Source of the DNA: Colletes latitarsis
Taxonomy: Eukaryota > Arthropoda > Insecta > Hymenoptera > Colletidae
Assembly: GCF_051014445.1 (NCBI RefSeq)
Contig: NC_135136.1
Location: 40,124,001 to 40,188,000 of the forward strand
Direction: 5' to 3'
Length of the DNA: 64,000 nt
Shown here: positions 36,974-48,604 of the stretch, in pieces
How the letters are laid out: every line of letters starts with the position of its first letter
Numbering within the stretch: position 1 is the stretch's first letter
Notes under the pieces: generated by a model
The model's database searches: none
The model's input: only the letters and a program-made list of their open reading frames with translations
What the model was told of the DNA's origin: nothing
Position numbers and translations under genes: made by a program

Positions 36974-38737
36974 TTTCAGATATTTATCGAGCCTCCGAGC
37001 GTCCAAATATTCGAACGCGAAAGAATTCGATTAGTTCTAGCTCTGGTCGCTGATCAGCGAACGATCGTGTCCGGAAATTTGCGATCTCGGAGTTCCGCGT
37101 CAGTAGGACGGGCGGTCGGTCGATTTTATTGGTTGCAGTTATTCGATCGAGCAAAGACATCGTTTCCATGGCAGAAAACTGGCACACACACACCTGTAAC
37201 GCGTATCAAAGGACATTGCAACCAACGCGTTGCTCCACTTTGTAGGTTTTTGCTCTCCGTCCCGGTACAACTGACCCTTTCGTCAATCGAATCAAACCGA
37301 TAGAATTCGGTTGCTGTGGCAGCGCCTCGATTGGCACGCGCTTAGTGCTCCGTGGATGTAGTTCTACTGCACCCTAACTACTGAATGCGATTGATACGAC
37401 CGATTGAACCTGCAACTGTTCTCTGACGCGTCGAATAATACATACAAGATGTACCATGCAAATTGGATCACTTGATTATCACCGGTATTTATAAATGTAC
37501 GAATATTTAAGGCAGTCTCGACATTATCGAATTACTTGACGTATAAAACAATTTTTCTAACGCCTTCGATTTCGATTTGTCAAAGTCCTATTTTGCTTTT
37601 GCCTTTTGCATAGCGTAACTTTGGCGATCCTGTTGTTGCGTAGTTTCGTTACTGTACGCGGAGAATTTCCGTGCTTCCATTTTGTCCCTCCGAGATTTAC
37701 TGCCGATTTTTATCCTCTTAGCGCCGTTTCGAGGCTTCGTGCATAGCGAAACCCGTGGATCCGAGGAGAACGTGAGCGAGAACGAGCCTCTTCCAGAAAC
37801 TTGTTACGGCATTCTTCTCGGAAGTGCCTTCCGCATGATCGCATGAATGAATGAGTAATGCATCGTCATGAATTAAACATACGGACGCGTGCGTACTGGA
37901 CTCTATCTGTCTCAGTTTCTCCTCTGCGTGTAGAATGCGTCGGTACATATTGCAGTGTTCATCGAAAATCTATCGGAACCTGGCAAAACGTACAACTATT
38001 AAACACGCGCGATATTTCCACGATCGGCAGGGAAATAATGGAGTGATTCGAGTGTTCGTTCCTCGTGCACGCTCGAATTCGTACTCGGAATTCGTAGAAT
38101 CGAACGTTTACCGAAGATTTGTTGGAACACTTTTCGCGAACGGTTGCGCCACGTACAGGAATAGAATTTCCTGTAATCGATTACGCTCCGGTGGATTATT
38201 TATGTCTATTCTTCCTTTTTTTTCTTTTTTTTATAGCTCGTAGGGAGTGCCGTGTGATTTGTAGAGCTTGTTATCGGGACAGCGATGCACGATAATTTCG
38301 TACCGAGCTAAATAAAATAAAACAGTCTATACGTACGTCGATGGCTCGCAACAGATATATTGCACGTTCATTTTTAGCGTATTTAACGCGCGGAAATATT
38401 TCGGACAGACTTTTTCACGCTCGAGAATGATATTTGAATTTTATATAGAAATAGAAATTATTTGGGAATGGAGCTTCTGTTCGTCGCGATTTAAACGGTG
38501 ATTGCACAAATTTCTGGTAACGGTATATTAAAAAGATTAAAATTTAATTCTACTTCAAGACATCCGGTAAAAGTTCGCCTACGTGGGTTAGTCAATAAGC
38601 GAGCTGCCCAATCATGGTAACTTCCGTTCTAGAAGAGTCATGTAGTTGCCACTTGATAGCTACATCGACGCAACATGGTTGTTGCTGCATAGCAAGTATC
38701 AACTGGATTGCATCGGTCATTCGTGTCTTACGGTATA
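36974..38737. other. Non-coding DNA
   Basis: No gene is supported. A short CA run is at about 37181. A T-rich tract occurs at about 38211-38233. Frames up to 115 codons have no motif. Confidence 0.5.
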
Positions 38738-38790
38738 TTAACACGTTGACTGGCGTCACCCATATTTGGGTCACAAGGCTATTCCCTAAA
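38738..38790 (+). mobile_element. Possible piggyBac-type end
   Basis: TTAA (38738-38741) is followed by CACGTTGACTGGCGTCACCC and an imperfect hairpin around CACCCATATTTGGGTCAC. TTAA followed by a C-initial end and a nearby palindrome suits piggyBac-like MITEs, but no inverted partner is seen, so only a fragment can be proposed. Confidence 0.3.
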
Positions 38791-41700
38791 AAGCAAATAC
38801 AATTAATTCTCGAGGTAATTAGTATTCCGATAAACTGTTTAAAAACGACAGACAGCGTTACGACTGAAAATTCGCAACGGTTTTCCACGACACGCTAATA
38901 TTTCCACCAGTGTTACACTCACGGTGCACCGAACGAGCAAAGGAAACTGGCCTAATTGAGCGAGCATAATTGAGCCTCGGGTGGCGGCTGCGAAGTTGTT
39001 CGTTGTGGACAGTGCAGTCGTAAATATTACGAAACGCATACCGTGCTCCTGTCCGCGTAATAAAGCAAAGTGTTCACAATTCGTAGACGCCTACGGTAGC
39101 GAAACCCATTACACGGTTAATTTTAAACCGAGTCGTTTTTATAATTTCTATTGGACACGCAACGGGTCGAAATTTATTTATCTTTTTATTCTCTGCTCAA
39201 AACCGTTTGCCTAACGAGACTATTTACGAAACTGTTTTCCATACAGAATATCGCCGCTAATAAACGTCGCGCGCGAGATCAAATGTATCATGCAATAACT
39301 GAATTTGAAACGCCAAGGCGGATGCGACGCGCGATATTTCCAGGTGTTGCCGTTGAGAACCTCCGCCGTGCAAATTCGTTGTTGCATTTTTAATCCGTTT
39401 CGTATCTCCGGCCTGACAGCTGGACGAATTATGTACAGCCGAGGCGCTCCAAACGGGGCCACCGTCCCCGCGTGAACTTTTCTGCACTCGGATGGTAGCT
39501 ACGTAGCGTAACTGTTGCGCGAGAAGAAGACATTTCTGTAATTCACACGCGGCACAGGGCAGTTTTTCATCGAGCCTCCCTCCGGAGCAATAAAACCCGC
39601 GGACGAGGGTCTCGACCGATACTAAATATATCCTGGACCCGTACCCTACCAACGAAGGCGTCGAATCTTCAAGACGCTCGGTACGGTTACACCATTCGTC
39701 TGCGATCAGTATTTCTCTGCGTCGTATTATGTCTTTCTCTCCTAACTAAGAAACCCCATTGAAGTAACATCAATCTATGTTACGTCTACATGTTTGTGGA
39801 AGATACGTTTTACGTATCACTAAAGATTTTCACGCTATCATAATCCTATCGCAAGAAAACAAGATTTTGTCTGGGAGTGTATATTTTAACAAAATTAATC
39901 TAGACTAGAACAACCCCGTGAGTCTTTGACGTTGTCAGCGCATCGTTAACTCGAATGGATTAAATATACTACGTCGTCCGTTTAGATTGTACTCGTAACG
40001 AAAAGATCCAGATGGTGTCGCACGTTATTCCCAAACTCTTGATGAGCGAGCTCGCGTCGGGCGGTTGACGAGGGAAACTCTATCTAAAATCGTAATGTCC
40101 GACGGTTCTAGTAATCAGCAGTACGCCGCGTCTACGGATCGCACCGGAAGAGCCAAAGGGGAAAGAGAAGCACCGGGAGATAAAACTGCGAGAGGAAATG
40201 GATAGCGATTTTCTGCGGCGTAATGCCTGGAATATTCATCAGACGATTTGTCTTCCGGTGTAACGAAAAATCGCGCGCTGCTCCGACCGGTAAATTAATC
40301 CCCGGGGATATTTATGATTTTTACGAGCCCGGCGATAAAATTCCCGGGTCTTAAGCAGCGTCGCGTTAAACTGCGCCGAGGAGAAACGGAAAACGAGATG
40401 GACCAATTAAATCGTGAATTGTATTGCGCCCGACGTGGCGGCGCTTTTCGGGATACAGGCTGATCGTGACTATTGGAACCGGACGAAACGGTTCTGACCC
40501 ACTCTGCAGCCATTTCGCAGTCGTTGCAGCACCCTCGATTCCACGATTTTCCTATTCAAACGCTCGAATAAAGCTTATTTCTCGTTTAAAATCGCCGGAG
40601 GGTATTAACTTTACGAAATAAGAATAACACGGAGTCGCCGATCCTAATGACACTTTCAGACACATAGTAAAGAATCTTAATTCGCGTGTATTTAAATGGC
40701 AAACTCGAAATATATTCAGCTTCCGTTTTTCCTCGTTAATAAGCGTGAATGACGCGTCAGAATGCTTAACGACACGCTAATATGCGTCCGTGTAAATGTT
40801 CGATGGCGCGCGTTCGCGGTTCAGCAACGAACAACTGCTCGTTATCGGACTGCCAGCAATAACTACCGAACGATATTTATTAACCATGGCCGATCGACGC
40901 GAATTCCTCGGACGTTCCGCGCGTACGCGGACCGTTTTTATCTGCGTGTCCCCGCGGTTTCGATTCTTGCTCCCCCCATTGATTTGTTGCCTCCGATAGA
41001 AGTAATGTATCCGCGGACGTACCGTTCGTTTTTCCAGTTTCTTCGAACGTAACGCTACGTGTTTTATTTATTACAATCGCATCGTACAGAACGCATTCGA
41101 TACGTTTCTCTCATTAAGGTCAAATCGTAGATTTGAGACGGAACTTTTCGTAAACTTTGAGAGTCCAGGAACGCGAACGACTCCATCTGGACCTTTTCAT
41201 TACGAGCGTAATGTCCGAGGATCGTTCACGGAAAGTTCATTACCGCTGTTCCGGTCTGGGAAACGACGCTAGGTGATCCTGGCGTGCGAGCAATCCGAGT
41301 TCCTCGTACTCGTTCACCGTCCAGCTTCTATTATGCTTTATACTGTACACATGCGATAATTAATCCCACGCGTGGACCACTCTCTCTCCGCAGCCAAAGA
41401 CCCGTCTGCTAAATTACTACGTTAAAAGGCTGCATTCGGGTCTGTTTGACGTTCGCGCAATTAAATGCGTTTCGCGTTCCAAAGCTTTTTCCATCGACCT
41501 GGCGCCGCGCGCTACGGCAATAATGCTCGATTAGAGAACACGGAATTTTGTCGATGATTAATACTGGCACGGCTGATAACATTCTTCAAATTTTATGAAA
41601 GAAATCAAAGGTAGATTTTATTTGAAAAAGGATAGCTAAATAATTCGTTCTTATTCGAATCGTAAGATAGATTGGAAGCTCGAAGAACAGATTGGTTTGT

Positions 41701-43296
41701 TCGATCGGGTCTATATTCTTCTCCTCTCGCCAGTCTGGTGCTCATATCGAATTTTACAGTTGGCGAGCTGGATAATTAAAGTCGCCTCCGTGTACGTGAC
41801 CTTGTTAATCTGTAAGAACGACGACTCACTCGCGGCGGAAACGAAATCTCCGAGCCGAGGAAGGGAAACGGGTATATTCTTTTTCCCATGACGACGTCAC
41901 GGCCTTTGAGTTTCGTTCGTTGTCAACCGAGTGTGCACGCCGTCCATTACTGTCATAATACGTCCTCAACTACCGGCGACGAACTTCCTTATTTAACAGT
42001 GCTCGCGTGGCCGCGTGCTCTCCGCTCCCTCGATTCCGTCATACTCGGGTCCTCGAGTTTGAGAGTTTCTCGTTTGCGTGTCGCGAACACGGACTCACCT
42101 GCTTAACATAAATTGATCATTTGCATTAGTCTGTATCTGTGCACGTTCGGGAACCGAGCGATACGAACGAGCCTCCCGAGATTCTCTCGGCGTTATCTTG
42201 CGTCGCGTTGGTTCCGTCTCGAGCGAGAGAAAAGCCATAAACTAGACGGAGAAGACGATTAAATTGTACCGCGTTATTATTTCATTTTTTCCTCGGACAC
42301 GACGTTTACTTTTGTCGTGTACCCCCGGTGTTGACAAAGTGGCAGAATACGCGAGACAGTGTCACTTGCACGTTAAATTAGCAACAGTTTACAGCCACGA
42401 AGGTTTTCTTCGCACTTGGACGAAGCTCGGAGTTAGCAGAGAAACTAATAATTGTTCTGGCGTGTTCAGAAACTGTTATGCAACATTATCATGCCCGTTG
42501 TATTACCGCGCGAATATATGGCCATCTATTCCTTACTTGTCCGAAGTGTCAAGGAGAACTCCCTCGCAGCACCGTGTCTTGTTAACTTTACGCAAATGTT
42601 ACTAACTCGAGCTCTTCACTAATCCTTCGCGACGCGACGCTTATATTTCTCGCTTGACCGCAATCGATACTGTTCCCTTCTATGCGACACATTCTGTTCG
42701 ACGGTTGTTAGTCCGTTCGAGGCTTTAATGGCTCGAATTTCTTTATATCATGAAGGTTCAAACCGTTTCAAACGTGATTCGAAGCTGAGCAATTTATTTT
42801 ATTACTGATAATGTCTCCCATAGTCTCTCAGATTCTCTTGATACGCGTCTAAGGTCTTTGAGATTTTCAATATAAAATGGAAGGAGTCGAGCTAATTTCG
42901 CTCAGAACCAAAAGTGGCGTCGACCCACGGCATCCTTCGTTCCACCGTGAAACGTGGCGAACTTTTCCGCGAAGCAACGCCCACGCGAGCATCATTACCG
43001 AAGAAAGAAACGAAGCGGCGGTCACGCCGCGCGGAAAATGTTAAGACCTTCTCAGAAAACGACGCCGTCGATCGTCGGATAAAGGAATAAGCGGTGAATA
43101 CGCCGCGGCGTGGCAATCGGCGCGGAAAGAGAACTCGGGCGATACCAAGTAGGCGAGAATAGATTCTCTAACGAGTTCACCGTCGAATCTCTTCCTCGTC
43201 GGGGCAATCTTTGCTCCTCCAGCAAGGTCGCCCACGAGATTAACCCCTTAACACTTGAATTGTTTTCTCAAAAGCGATCGAGTCGATTTTTTTGTA
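38791..43296. other. Non-coding DNA
   Basis: No gene is supported. Frames reach 131 codons (39257-39652 minus) with no motif. No tandem repeat was noticed. Composition is CpG-rich around 39.2-41 kb. Confidence 0.5.
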
Positions 43297-43350
43297 CAGG
43301 GTGCGCCAAAACGATCTCCCGCATTTTGTATTCGCCAGTATTTGGGCTCT
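43297..43350 (+). mobile_element. Solitary CAGGGTGCGCC transposon end
   Basis: TA-CAGGGTGCGCC starts at 43295-43297, again the terminal form of the element at 1818. No inverted partner was found in the following kilobase. Confidence 0.4.
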
Positions 43351-45505
43351 AGAGGAGTAAGGTAGACTATATCGAGCTCAAACCAATATATTAGCAGTGA
43401 AGAGACGAGTTAGAAAGTACATAAAAATCACTGCTTTCATTAATTCGACGAACATCATAATTTGTCAACTAAAAAATACTAAAAATTTAATCGTGTACGA
43501 TGGATCGTAAAGCAGGGAAGAATACATAATCCCACATGACAGTTCTCTCTCCCAATAGAGCCGCTTCCCTTGATTTATGTGCGAACGTTACCCCCACTCT
43601 TTGCCAGATAATGCTAACGCTCGCGATTCAGAACCGACTCTCCCAATAGTATCGCGGGTCCAATGCAGAAGATAATACGTGTATACACATATTGGGATAT
43701 TTCGTTCGATGGTAGCAATATATATTTAAATTAAAAGTATTCATTAGATACAATTTAATTTGTATTTATTTTATAATTACTCTGTAACTGTTCGATCGAA
43801 TTAATCGCTATACGGTGTTTCCATTCACCTATTATTCGAATAAAATAGTGTTCCTATGTGGTCCCGAGCGGCCAAAATCGTTTGTCCCAATTATAGCCAC
43901 CGTTTCTGGCCACAATGGTGACGTACACTAGGGCAGAGAATTGTCCCTGATTTAGAAGGGGCATTGTAATCTTCTGACGCGGGAAATTGTAATCTTCCCT
44001 TATGGGACCGTGTAATCTTCTGTTACGAGAATATTATGCGTATCGCGAAAGGAAGGACCAAGTCCAGTTAGACAAAAATTGGAGACACGAGTAGCGCGGA
44101 AAGACGATAACTTTTGCCAGGAACGAACGAACCTCGTATCGGTTAAATTGGAGTACGAGATAAATTTATCGTCTATCTACTTCCACTGTTATATTCTTTT
44201 TCAGAACCCAATTGTATCAAATTTAAATTTTTTAAAAAACATCTCTCGTCGGACGTGTTATGATTTGTGCTTCAGAATCGTGCCACGGTAGGAGAAAAAT
44301 CTCGTTTAGTCACTTTTATCGGTAGCCTTGCTGTATATTATTTCCTCGAGGACCAAAGACAAAGCGTTCCGCGCAGAAACACTATATTCCGGCAATTTTG
44401 AGATTCCATTACAGAGATAACGAGTTTTCGAAATCGATCGACTGCTCAAGCCAGCCGGAGGCAATCGCTTATTCAATAGCTCCTCGTTGAGAGGCTATTC
44501 AAAGTAATCCCTTGAGTAATTCGCGTTCTGGTAATTCTGATGAATAGAGAATGCTACACCCGATAGATACAATTCGAAATCTTTACGGTGTACAAAATAA
44601 CCAATGCTATCTAGACACTTTCGCGACACCTTTCTGCACCTACTGCATAATGCTGATGTGCTAATTCTTGACCACTTGTCTTTTTCTTGTTACACAAGGT
44701 TCGATTACACATCGATGGCAACAATAGAAGCGTCGTAACACTTTTACTGGCAGTCGTAGTGTTTTCTAAGAACGTCAGATCATTTTCATTCGAAACACAA
44801 GGTACGATTACGTACGATTCTTAAACAAACTTCACATGTTTCACAAACACGTTTCAATATCGTTCGTGACTGAGAAGTTATATAGTCGTAAATCAAATAA
44901 ATAATTCCGATACATGGTGTTTCTCCCTGAAAGACGAAAAATCGCGACACGGTTCCTAGATTGGATCGACAAATGTTTGTACAAACTTCCACAAATAGCG
45001 GCGTTCCCTTGTAAGTGACAAACGCTGTTTCGCGGCAGGAACGATCAACGTGTTCATAAAACGTCATCAATCCGAGCTACTCGTCACTGAAAAATCTTGG
45101 GGGAAAAAATAGCAAACCGCGTTTGGACATCCACGATTAATCAAGCCGTTCAGGGTCCCAGGAACTGTCCACGAACGAACGTTACCCAATCGGTCGGTCC
45201 GTTCGCGAGGGATCATTAATCAACGCCGGCGCGAACAGCCTTCCCTCGCCATTGGACGGCAAGTTTGAGTCGTTCTCGTCGTTTCGGTCGTTGTCACGCG
45301 ATGTTGGCGCGCCGCGGTACATTCTATAGCGACACCTTCGCCGACACAGTGTCACTCGTGTACACACTTGCTGGCCAGTGTGAGACCCGCTCAATCCGCA
45401 CCAATTACACTCAAACAACACCTCGTCCAACGTCGTATACGGACATGTTATCAAAGAACATTTTTCTTACGCTGCAAACGAACTTTTTAGCGATCTTTTA
45501 TAAAC
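43351..45505. other. Non-coding DNA with a strong hairpin
   Basis: No gene is supported. Two direct copies of CTCTCCCAATAG lie near 43546 and 43641. A hairpin at 44475-44499 pairs AATAGCTCCTC with GAGAGGCTATT across a GTT loop with 9 of 11 pairs. Nothing else stands out. Confidence 0.5.
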
Positions 45506-45705
45506 GACAATCGAGAAGGTGATGATCTACGTCAAAAAGCAAATCGAAAATTAGAGGTAACATTTTTCCATTCGAAGCTTCCTTTTCGAGATAATTGAGT
45601 TTGAAAGTAGTGTCTGATTTGTCTGTCCACGGCTCACTGATTCTACTTACGCCGAAGTCCAAGTAGTACTCCACCATATAAGGGACGATTGAAGTCGATT
45701 TTCCA
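45506..45705. repeat. Dispersed repeat, two arms in opposite orientation
   Basis: The first arm (45506-45603) matches 54127-54231 in the same orientation: ACAATCGA, CTACGT.AAAAA, CAAATCGAAA and CATTCGAAG recur in order. The second arm (45616-45705) matches the opposite strand of 54215-54267: TCTGTCCAC, CACTGATTCTACTT, CCGAAGT.CAAGT and, after an insertion, GAAGTCGATTTTCC. So two copies face each other here, with about 12 bp between them. No coding capacity is credible; the shared peptide-like frames are by-products of shared DNA. Confidence 0.6.
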
Positions 45706-48394
45706 AAGTCTAATTTTCTAATAGAGAATAAAATTAGCAAAGAAATATAAGAGGAACAAGAAGTTTGGATATTGCTCGTTTTCGGAGAAAATGTAAAAAG
45801 TAAAAATGGCATTTTCGAAAGGTTTACTGTGGAGTACCTTCTGGAAGCGTGTTATTGCGTGTGCAGTTCGCGAAAAGTGCACGTTTGGCAAAGCGTAAAC
45901 GTCGTTGGTGACCGAGCATGTTGCGAGCACATGGTGCTCCTTAGTCCGACCATGTTTGAGAGAAGAAGCACCGGGGGAACCGTAATGACGCCAGTACGCA
46001 TGCACGCGATCATCGCCACCGTGTGTGCGTGGGTGCGAAACGCACCGGTCACACACACGTGGTCATACGCAAACACACGCGAGAGGCCGTTGCGCGGCGC
46101 TTTCGTCGGGGACATCGCGCGCGCGGCTCGAGACATCCGGTACAATACCCTCCGGTTATAATGGGCCCGCTAGTTCCTCGCATTGTTCGAAGGCTGCATT
46201 ATACGCGCGTAGACCCTACCGACACAGAGTAACGTGTACCGGCGCGATTCGAGCCCTAACCCACCGTTGCGTCGCGTATTATACGGGATGCGTCCTCGTC
46301 GGTTGTTACACGCGCGTAATATTGGTCGTCTCCGCGCGTACGCTCGAATCCGCATCGATACGCGTCGATTTATCGTCACCCTCGAAACGATCCCGTCTCA
46401 GTTTCCCTCGTCTTTACGTCTTTCATCCCCCGCGGCTCACGTGAAACACGATCGCGTGCTTTGGAACAAACAACGAAGTTAGCGGGGATGAAGAGATTCG
46501 ACAGCGGATCATCCTGATTTCGTTTATCGCGTTAAGATCAGGCGGCAGTTTACTACGTTTCACGTTGCGTGTATAGAAAATGGGAGGAAGTATTTGTAAG
46601 TGCAATCAAAACATGATTCTCGTGACAAAAACGAGAAATATAATGGCAGATCATTGGCCACACATTATATTTGCAGTAAAGTAAATAACCTAACTAAAAA
46701 TAATTTTTTCAGAATGATTTGAAACTTTTCATTTTTGCCGAAAAATTTAGGCACCTTCTATTATAGTTATTCGGATAACCGGGAGTTAAATCGTACATGA
46801 ATGTTTGTAAATTGCAGGGATGATTCGTCGCCGTGAGTTTGAAGAGGTTTTCGGACAAGTTAATTCGTCATAGAGTGCACTATGCGGAGGTTTTTGAGCG
46901 ACGAATTAATTCGCGTTTCGCGTTTAATAGGTTAAGGGATTAATATGGAGCCGAGTATAGCGTCGAGAACGCGTGGCAATGCACTCACCGTCGATTGAAT
47001 TCGATAACCCGGACGTTTAATCCAGATTTCAGCCGGCGTCTGATGGGCCGAAATGAACTTTCAGTCGATTGATCTCGGAATTGGTTCGTCGAAGAACTTT
47101 GATGCGCATATCCAGCTGCCGATGTCTGCCCGCTTTAATATCACTTATTATTGATCCTTCTTGCTGATCGATAACCGGTCACGTGTATTCTATGCACGCA
47201 GGACGTTCCTCGTTATCATCTGGATCCGAAACAGAATTCAACGGGAAGCTTCATACGATTCGAAACACGGCCATTCCTCGCGCAAAAATCGTCATTTCAC
47301 GTTTGAAGCAGGCAATTTCCAAAGACCATAATAATTTATTAATTGAAGTAGATGCAGTAGATCGTTGGGATCAAACTATATGATACATCAATCTCAAACT
47401 TCTGTAGAATGCTATCTTTCTAAATAGTGATCATAAAACACTATCGTAACTTCGTAACTGGAATTTCGTTCTCCATTTGTCGCTATAGTTTTGCTTGCCG
47501 AAAACAGCATCGTAGCGTCGGTTCGCGTGGTAAATCCGGTTCAACGGGAATCCTAACAATACGAATGTTTGCATTTCGACGTCCGTGGACGAAATTCGTG
47601 CGTCGAAACCGAAAATACCCAGCAGAAATCCACGAACGGCCGGTGCACGTGCGTCGAACCGTGAAGTACGCAAACGGTTCCCTTCCACGCAGCCGGCGCC
47701 GCGTACGAGTATCGATCAGAACATTCGACTCGTTCGCCGTTACTTTCGAATCTCCGGCACGTCTGCCCGCGAATAATCAGATCGCCAATTAAACGGTCCA
47801 ATTAAAATAATAAATCAGCGCGCGCGGATCTACCGCTGGTATTTCGTTTTCCGCGGCATTTCGACAAAGCGTCGATTCTTTCATTCATTCCACTTTTTTC
47901 TCACCCTCTCGTAATTCGTTTCTCTTGTTCTTTCCCACGCTCGCAAACAGGGTCGAAATTACACGAATAATTTCGTATTCAAATATTCGATATTTGAATA
48001 ACATTCGAATATTATTCTTCGAAGGAAAATGTTTTCGTACAATCATTGATTTTCGTTTAATTTTAAAGATGTTAGAATCATATTAACTTGTTACAAACTT
48101 AAGTTTATGAACTTATCATCAAAGGGGAGAAACAAAGTGTCGTTGGACAAGGAACGAAAAGCCTGGTGCTCGAAAATAAAAGAAGGAACGAGCCGAAAGA
48201 ACCGCGAAACATTTCGCTGGCCGATGACCGCGTAATTGCCACTTCATTTTCGCACTTTGCGCGGCCGACAGCAATTAACGTGCTTTAATTTCATCGAGTG
48301 CCGCGTTGCAAAAAATGGCCAGCGGACCAGCCATGAAAATGCCCTCTAAAATCTGTCGCGCGTCGCTAAACCAGAGATGGGACAATTCCTTATA
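45706..48394. other. Non-coding DNA, with a GC-rich patch at 45.9-46.5 kb
   Basis: No gene is supported. At 45.9-46.5 kb the DNA is CpG-dense with short CA/TG runs, and frames on both strands stay open by composition (45772-46161, 46025-46444). A perfect 10-bp stem with a 5-base loop is at 47976-48000 (TATTCAAATA, TATTTGAATA). Confidence 0.5.
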
Positions 48395-48440
48395 CACTAG
48401 GGTGTCCCAGAAAATAGTGAATATTTCAAAAATTTAATTT
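48395..48440 (+). mobile_element. Variant CACTAGGGTGTCCC transposon end
   Basis: TA-CACTAGGGTGTCCCAG begins at 48393-48395. It is close to the CAGGGTGTCCC ends elsewhere in the window with a short insertion. No inverted partner is seen. Confidence 0.3.
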
Positions 48441-48521
48441 ATCAAGCGATATTTCCTTCTTATAAGCATTTCTCGATTTGTGTTAATCCTATTGGCAGTT
48501 CTTTTATTCCCCTAGTTGCAA

Positions 48522-48604
48522 TTAACCCTTTGAGGGTAGTTGATAGAGTAATTCCTAGAATTTAAAATATATCTTAACGTAAAGTTTGGATTACAGAGGG
48601 TTAA
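48522..48604. mobile_element. Minute TTAA-flanked element, piggyBac-like
   Basis: TTAA at 48522-48525 is followed by CCCTTTGAGG, and CAGAGGG precedes TTAA at 48601-48604. The ends CCCTTTG and the reverse complement CCCTCTG match at 6 of 7 bases. piggyBac elements duplicate TTAA and start with CCC. With only a 7-bp end and 75 bp between the TTAA copies, chance is not excluded. Confidence 0.35.

Noticed and set aside
45498..45812. Minus frame resembling the one at 53961-54272
   Set aside because: The likeness comes from a shared dispersed DNA repeat, not from a protein family. Matching blocks end abruptly and change orientation.
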